DNA from: Corbicula japonica
Taxonomy: Eukaryota > Mollusca > Bivalvia > Venerida > Cyrenidae
DNA: 64,000 nucleotides
Direction: 5' to 3'
NCBI GenBank assembly: GCA_038501625.1
Contig: JAZAYU010000011.1
Location: 12,222,849-12,286,848 of the forward strand
Below, one piece after another: positions 57,955 through 64,000 of this stretch (positions are counted from its first letter, which is position 1; every line of letters starts with the position of its first letter). The notes under the pieces are model-generated. The model saw nothing but the letters and a program-made list of their open reading frames with translations. It did not search any database and was not told where the DNA came from. The translations under genes were made by a program, and so were the position numbers.

Positions 57955-58250
57955 TTGAATTGCAATCCCAAGCTTTTAAATGAGAGTGCCTCTAGCTGGG
58001 AGCGAACCCGCACCGTCACGGCGACAGCGCCTAGCCCTGCAATTCCTGCGACGCAACGAACTGAGCTAGCCGAGACAAACCCAAAAAAGGTTGATCGGAT
58101 AGCCCTGATATACGTAACAATCACTTCCTGACATCGGTAACGGGTTATTTTACTGATAACAGTACTGACTATATGTACGGGAAGACTTTTTACGGCCGCC
58201 ACACTGCACAAATAGGAAAACTGACTCTCCCGGGTCGGTAACAATATCCT
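57955..58250 (-). repeat. tRNA-derived SINE plus family D piece
   Basis: On the minus strand CTCGGCTAGCTCAGTTCGTT (A-box-like) and GTGCGGGTTCGCTCCCAGC (B-box) give a polymerase III promoter pattern. Spacing is wider than in a tRNA, and no tRNA fold is evident. On the plus strand GGGAAGACTTTTTACGGCCG and CCACACTGCACAAATAGG resemble family D. Confidence 0.6.
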
Positions 58251-59234
58251 TAAGCATCAGGTAACGTTGATAATAACATATAAATTTCATGATATAAAGT
58301 CCATGTAATTTTGTTAAAATATTTTAAAACAGATGAAAGCTGTCAAAATCTGAAACAGAAAAAAATACGACAAAAGGAGTGTTATTTGAAAAGCTTTGCT
58401 GTTCCAGAAGTTTTGCAGAAAATCGTATATCAAATTTTAACTGTTTTATTTCTTTATCTAGGTTAGTATGACAATGGCAATATACAAATGTAATTGTCTA
58501 GTCGTATTCAGAGCGAAATTTGAAATCTGAATTCTATCTATGACGAGATTATTTATAGGAAAAAAGTGAAAATGAGAAAGGTATGTAGATGTTTGCAAAA
58601 AAACCATAACTTCGCCTGGCAGCCACTTAGAACAAAGCTTGATAGAGTACACTTTTTTTATCTTGTAATACGTTAAAAATACTTCTTATTTTAAGACGAA
58701 AATAAGATTTAAATATAGACAAAACAAACAATTAATGAGAATACATTTGAGTGCATATCACACCAGAACAATCAACTACTTAACATTTATAACTTGATTT
58801 TAAACCAGAATGTAGGAGGCACCAACCCTACAAGTTTTCTCATATTTACAAACACGTAAATTGCCCTGGTGATTAAAACAAAGAATCCCACATATACTGA
58901 ACAATGTTGAATACACAAACACACAACATAGCTAATGACACTGAGAAGCCAAAAAAAAAAAAAAACAAAAACAAAAACGATTGGTTCTAAAGACCTAACT
59001 ATGACCAAATGGCGACTGGCTTTGAGATTCATTAAATGATAACTTAAACAGAAAGTGCGAAATCAAAAGCAAATCACAAGTAAAAACTGCTTCAAGGATA
59101 AGCGTACTCTGCAAGATCAATTTTTAGATGTTACCAGGATAATGTTAAAAACTAATCTAAACGACATTATAATGTAGCTCCAATCAAGGACACCCGCTGA
59201 GATGATGTAGAAAAAGATTTAGTTATAATAGATA
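58251..59234. other. non-coding, nothing recognised
   Basis: AT-rich, with an A-rich run near 58,950-58,978. No supported gene. Confidence 0.4.
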
Positions 59235-59500
59235 AACATGGAACTTTGAAAGCCACCTTACACGACAAATATGAACATATTGCAGGATTGGTTTGATTGA
59301 GCCTGTTCATGGACAGTAAGGGAAATGCATATTATCGGCCACGCCTTCTAGCCTAGGGTTGGAGCGCAACTCAATATTTACACCAAAAACAGTACAATTT
59401 TGATCCATCCCAAACGATGGTATGCATATGGTATGCATATGGCGGTTAACATGTAATCTTCTATGCGGTATTTTCCGATTAATACCATTCCATGTTCATC
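59235..59500 (+). repeat. family B copy
   Basis: Good copy: CTTTGAAAGCCACCTTACAC, CAGGATTGGTTTGATTGAGC, CTGTTCATGGACAGTAAGGG, GGGTTGGAGCGCAACTCAAT, GATCCATCCCAAACGATGG and GGCGGTTAACATGTAATC. A local doubling of GGTATGCATAT occurs at about 59,420-59,441. Confidence 0.75.
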
Positions 59501-59900
59501 GGCGTATGGTCCCCAGATAAGAGAATGGATTTGCCCTAAACGAAAAAACAATTGGCGGAACAAAACAAAATGGAATTTTACAGGGGATCTGACAATAGCA
59601 AAAGCAGGAAGGATATCCTTGGGTGATTGAACAATATCCAAATCTATATTGGCTGGGATATGGTAACCACCAATCTATAAACTGGCCGAAATATTTAAAC
59701 AAAAGCAATTTTAGAAGTACTATTGACATAGTACATAAGTATCTTGCTCAACGACCTTCAAAGGACGTAACTGATAACAGCACTGATTGAATGTAAGGGA
59801 GACATTTTACAGCCACCACACGGCTGAAACAACGCTAATGTGATATCGAAATAGATGAAAAGAGATCTTTAAAAGCCACTGAACACGACTATTTTGCAAT
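59501..59900 (+). repeat. composite repeat ending in family D
   Basis: CTGGCCGAAATATTTAAACA and TTGCTCAACGACCTTCAAAG parallel 42.15-42.36 kb. GGGAGACATTTTACAGCC follows, then TTTAAAAGCCACTGAACACG, which is the start of another B unit. Confidence 0.6.
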
Positions 59901-60474
59901 ATCAAATCAAGAGTGGTTTTCCACGTAATACCTCAAATAACAGAAGTAATGATATTGTATTCTTCTTGAAAACGATCTTTATAATTATTTCGTAAGGTAT
60001 GAGCAAGACGCCAGTTACTTCAACACAAAATGTATTGAAGTTATTGTGCTTTTGCGATTTGTTCGGTAAGTTTTGACAGATCCCTTTCTATATTTATCAT
60101 GTACGAAACACGAACTGAAAAAGAAAGGAATAAAATCGTGGATTATTCAATCACAACTCAAATAGTAAAGCGTCTTTCAAATCTGAAAATGTTACATAAA
60201 TCTTCAAGCTCTGTAGAAATAGCTGGATTTTTAATTATATCCCAACCAATGGAACACATGTACTAAAAGGAAATAAATCCGCCACGGCATAGGAAAAAAT
60301 AATATAAATTTTAGATATAAAAAAGACTAAGTACAAGCCCAAAAAGGACATTTAGGAGGCATTTTAGATAAAGATCATATTTACAGGATATGCCGCAATG
60401 AAATTAAACTTTTAATATCGGATAAAATTATGTTCGCAAAACATAGACGCCAAAAGGAACATATGGAAAACTGG
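59901..60474. other. non-coding, nothing recognised
   Basis: No gene or repeat recognised. Confidence 0.4.
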
Positions 60475-60620
60475 GAAATATGCGTATCAGGAATCGCCAC
60501 CCTCACAAAACGCAGCCTCCCCACGCAGCGAAAAGGAAGAGAGGAAAAGAGAGCATGTTGTCAATTCAAAAAGGACGCCACAAACAATTAACGGAAAAAG
60601 AGAACCCTTGGGGTTGTCTG
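60475..60620 (+). repeat. family A 5' half
   Basis: ATATGCGTATCAGGAATCGC, CAGCCTCCCCACGCAGCG, AGGACGCCACAAACAATTAA and GAGAACCCTTGGGG. The copy is truncated after this point. Confidence 0.7.
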
Positions 60621-60944
60621 GAAGAGATAAAATATTTCATTCAAGTTAATTATTTAATTATAATTTGACAAATTTATTTCGAAAAAAGGCTCGGTCGGTT
60701 AAAATTATAAAATGCTCATTATACATACACAAGTATGTAAAGTCGTCATAAAGATACACTGAATCATTGATAACTTCTGAAAAAGATTGAAGACTACCCC
60801 GAGGTTATAAAACTTGTTTCTTTCTTTACAAGCAAAAGAAATGTCTTTTGATAATAAGTGTTTGGTACGTCATTTTTATGCATTTCAGAATTCAAAAAAG
60901 CTGTCGAAAATATGTAATTTCACTTCTTGGCTTCGATAATGAAT
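60621..60944. other. non-coding, nothing recognised
   Basis: Nothing recognised. Confidence 0.4.
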
Positions 60945-61135
60945 CTGGGATGAAGGTTATAAAGCTAAGATTGGAAACCAGTCTCAAATCTCAAGCATCT
61001 GATTGGCTGAAATGACTGGTCGCCATTTCAGCCAATCAGATGCTTGAGATTTGAGACTGGTTTCCATGCACAGTTTTATAACATTGGGCACTGTGTTTTG
61101 AGCATGGAGTTCAATCTCAAGTTTATAACCTTGGA
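60945..61135. repeat. family C hairpin
   Basis: ACCAGTCTCAAATCTCAAGC and TGATTGGCTGAAATGACTGG are mirrored by GCCATTTCAGCCAATCAGAT and GCTTGAGATTTGAGACTGGT. Outer flanks TTATAAAGCTAAGATTGG and AGTTTTATAACATTGGG continue the structure. An extra half-copy, TTCAATCTCAAGTTTATAAC, follows. Confidence 0.8.
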
Positions 61136-61746
61136 TCAAGGTAACAGTAATATTCAGCACTCAGTCTGAAACTTAGTAATACTGTAGTTAAATAATTTTA
61201 TAACTGGTCTATTTTTAAAGTTAAGCGATAAATAAAAAATATAAAGAAGTCTACAATCTTAGTACATTAGTTTTTGTATTACACAACACTCCTTTAGTCG
61301 AAAAACAAGGTTAAACGCCAACTTCATCGGATCTGATTCACTATTCTATCACTACACGACAATCGGTAAATAAACGTTTGCGGATAATTGCGTCGTTTCA
61401 ACCAATCGGGATTCGCGGGATAGCCCGGGAAATTTTATTCGGGATGTTAGTTAAAACAAAATGGGAGCGCTGTCGAAAGGTTATACTGTAGATTAAAATT
61501 GATATAGTTGAAGAAATTTGAGTTTTCATATAAAAACATGTATCTAGTGATTTTCAAAAGTCTCGGTAACAGCGAAGACTAAAACATATTTCCGACATCC
61601 TATCGAAAAAATGTCCTTGGTTAACCTTAGGAAAAATACTTTAATTTGCCGATTGTTCTTGGTTATAATGAAAAAGCTTCGTTGAACAAGGAGCTGCCTA
61701 TCACGTGCCTATCTCGGCGTTTTTCCTTTGGACCATAGAAATACTG

Positions 61747-61748
<2 letters not shown>
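61136..61748. other. non-coding, nothing recognised
   Basis: Nothing recognised. Confidence 0.4.
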
Positions 61749-61818
<70 letters not shown>

Positions 61819-61842
61819 AGATTTTATATATATATATATATA
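61749..61842. repeat. (AT)34 microsatellite plus a second shorter AT run
   Basis: AT dinucleotides from 61,749 to 61,816, then a short gap and TATA again to 61,842. It is self-complementary and could extrude a hairpin. Confidence 0.95.
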
Positions 61843-61994
61843 GTTATAGGAGCAGCCATTTGATAACAAATCGTGAAAGTTTATAAAAACACAGTTTTCC
61901 TTTTTGTAATACGATCGTCAAATTATTCTAAAACAATCTGGTAGACATCATATTTTTCAGCTTGGTTTTTCTGTTTGCATCATCTGCGATTAAA
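61843..61994. other. non-coding spacer
   Basis: Nothing recognised. Confidence 0.3.
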
Positions 61995-62118
61995 ACGGGG
62001 CCAAAGATCACACAACTAAAGCTGAAGACCAGTCTCAAATCTCAAGGTTCTTAGCCAATCGGATGATTGCGATCTGAGACTGGTCTACAAACTCAGGTTT
62101 ATGATCTTGGTCCCGGAT
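61995..62118. repeat. family C hairpin
   Basis: GGGGCCAAAGATCACACAAC and GAAGACCAGTCTCAAATCTC are mirrored by GCGATCTGAGACTGGTCTAC and GGTTTATGATCTTGGTCCCG. The CCAATC segment is retained on one arm. Confidence 0.75.
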
Positions 62119-62842
62119 AAGAAGCAGACATTATTCGTATTGTAATAAAAACTCACCTGTTTTGTATAATTGTTCTACACTCGGCATTTCTCTAGGCCAC
62201 ACATCAACGATGAATTTGGATTCCCAGAGGTTTTATGTCAAAATTTATTTTCAAAGGGGGAGTTCTATTTTATTCACTTTCCTAGATTATTTAAGCTGAT
62301 CAAAGAGTATGTGCGAGGTCAAACTGATATACATAAGTTTTAACTTACACTTAATGTGGTAATTTTGGAATCGGAATAGACAACACATTTTCAAAACTTA
62401 ATTTTAAACAGAAAATATATACAGGTTCGCTTAACGCGATTAACAGACAAGACAGAAGGGTGTAAATGTTTATTATATGACTTAACAAAATTAAGGCATC
62501 GCAACGATAAATGAAAATGAAAAGCCACGTGGTACTGTATTTAAACGTGAAATTGTAATTAATATTTCATTTATTATTTATTTGTTTTGTTATTGTATGA
62601 TTTCGTTGTGAAATACATTAAGGTTCCCAATTCAGTTTATTTAACTTGTCAATGTGACACAATTCTCAGACGTCTTTTTCTTCTTCCTTCGTTAATACTT
62701 TAAAACGGCTGCTAAAGTTTTTTTGTCAACTTTAACTCCAACCAACAGAATTTGCTAAAAGCTCAAGTGTTGCATGTTAAATCATAAAATATAAAACATG
62801 ATGCCTGACCAGGCTTATTTCAATTTATTGAGCTCTTAAAAA
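62119..62842. other. non-coding, nothing recognised
   Basis: Nothing recognised. Confidence 0.4.
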
Positions 62843-63070
62843 GTGCATATCAGGAATAGCACCATTCGGAAAACAGAGATGAAAAGAGGGCATAGGTTTA
62901 TTATATGATCAATTTCTAAAAAGGCACAATAAAGGATAATGTAAACCTGAGGGATTAACGCACTAAAGTGTTCAGTGGTAAATCATGTTGCCACTGGGAT
63001 TTCAAACCAAGTTCTTCGGTGCAAACACCTGAAACTTGCCCCAACAAAAGCTCATATGAGCAAACAATTA
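62843..63070 (+). repeat. family A diverged copy
   Basis: AAGTGCATATCAGGAATAGC, GGCATAGGTTTATTATATGA, GTTGCCACTGGGATTTCAAA and CACCTGAAACTTGCCCC follow the family order with much drift. Confidence 0.6.
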
Positions 63071-63354
63071 GAAGCTGTCTCGGCTAATTATGATTGGCAT
63101 GCAGTAATTTATGCACATGTAGATATATTTTAAATTATATCTGAAGGAATTGACCGTTTCTTTAAATACTCTGAAAAATTTATGCCATTGAAAAAAAAAA
63201 TGAAAATGGCTATGTGAATTGTAAGAAATAAACGTTATACTAATTTTTGTTTGAATCAATGTGTTTTTATTTACTGACTTATTGGTAACACGTAAAAGTA
63301 TGTTATAGCCCTTATCTGTAAGCTTAAAGCATTTTAACATATAAAATAAAAAGT
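63071..63354. other. non-coding spacer
   Basis: Nothing recognised. Confidence 0.35.
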
Positions 63355-63690
63355 AATATATGCATATCAGGAATCACAACACTCACAAAACACAGCCTCC
63401 CCACGCAGCGAAAAAGAAGAAAGGTAGAGAGAGCATGTTTGTTATAAGTATGTCAATTCAAATAGGACGTCACAAACAATTAACGAAAAAGAGAACCTTT
63501 GAGGATACCGCCTTGGAACGGTCAGTGGCAAAACAAATTGCCACTGGGGGGTTTAAACCAGGTTCTAGGGTGCACCAACATCACACTTGCCCCGACAGGT
63601 TCTGGTATCACAAAACAAGTACAAGTTGTCTTGGTGAAATAACTCCAACCCACCCATCGGCTCAACAATGTTGCATGCAAAAGCACCCAA
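63355..63690 (+). repeat. family A, fullest plus-orientation copy
   Basis: Runs ATATGCATATCAGGAATCAC, CACAGCCTCCCCACGCAGCG, TCAATTCAAATAGGACGTC, TACCGCCTTGGAACGGTCAG, GGTTCTAGGGTGCACCAACA, CTTGCCCCGACAGGTTCTGG and AAGTTGTCTTGGTGAAATAA. It matches the reverse complement of 32.9-33.2 kb along its whole length. Confidence 0.8.
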
Positions 63691-64000
63691 ACATATAAAA
63701 TATAACAAGCTAATAGCATTGCAAAGCCAAAGGGCGGGTACTCAATGATCTTACCGAGACCAGAGCTCCTGGAGTAAAATCAGCAAAAAAAAAAACACGA
63801 TGACAGGGATAAAAGGAACAAATCGAGCTTCTAGGTTCTTTTAAGAAAAGATTTCCCAATAAACCTTCATAAACTCTTAAACCCCTGCCACCGTCGTGCA
63901 ACCAAAGAGGTAAGCATAAAGATCAACTGTACATGAGTTAATCACCAGGCATGCAGAGCGCTGTAAAATATCATGTTGGTAACCTTTCTTTTTAAATTTA
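63691..64000. other. non-coding to window end
   Basis: Nothing recognised. Confidence 0.35.

Noticed and set aside
57955..58250. Functional tRNA gene at 58.0 kb
   Set aside because: A- and B-box-like motifs are present but too far apart, and no cloverleaf forms. It is better read as a SINE.

Overview
The window looks like invertebrate nuclear DNA, most probably from a bivalve mollusc. It is AT-rich and gene-poor, with long introns or intergenic spacers, and it is crowded with short inverted-repeat elements. It also carries a Ty3/Gypsy retrotransposon of metazoan type and a single-exon rhodopsin-class receptor of the kind expanded in lophotrochozoans. The organism call is an inference from repeat style and protein flavour. 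No rRNA, intact tRNA or CRISPR was found.

Layout. 1-5.6 kb is non-coding with a tRNA-Glu-like pseudogene, small inverted repeats and a 620-bp terminal-inverted-repeat element with a TTA target duplication (4805-5424). 5.65-19.46 kb is one uninterrupted minisatellite of about 390 copies of a 35-bp unit, with younger segmental duplications nested inside it. 21.25-31.71 kb is a complete Ty3/Gypsy element on the minus strand. It has two 1508-bp LTRs with about ten mismatches, a CTAG target duplication, a tRNA-Leu primer-binding site, gag, pol in the -1 frame, and a polypurine tract. Unusually, it has a third ORF in the env position that encodes zinc-finger-like motifs, a Ser/acidic linker and a KCTD-type BTB/T1 domain.

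32-46.7 kb is intergenic and built from dispersed repeats (families A, B, C and D below), a 930-bp palindrome, a 470-bp fold-back with duplicated flanks, and a (GA)n microsatellite. 47,618-48,895 is an intact intronless class A GPCR gene with a poly-histidine third intracellular loop. 49-64 kb is again non-coding, with more copies of the same families, a CACTGTAAAA-ended element, (TG)n and (AT)n arrays, a 133-bp hairpin and a tRNA-derived SINE.

The only convincing protein-coding loci are the three retrotransposon ORFs and the GPCR. Gag forms the particle. Pol supplies protease, reverse transcriptase, RNase H and integrase. The third ORF appears to be an acquired regulatory or adaptor protein that would need its own, probably spliced, mRNA. 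It is the most interesting object in the window. The long open frames over the minisatellite are a by-product of a stop-free repeat whose length is not a multiple of three.
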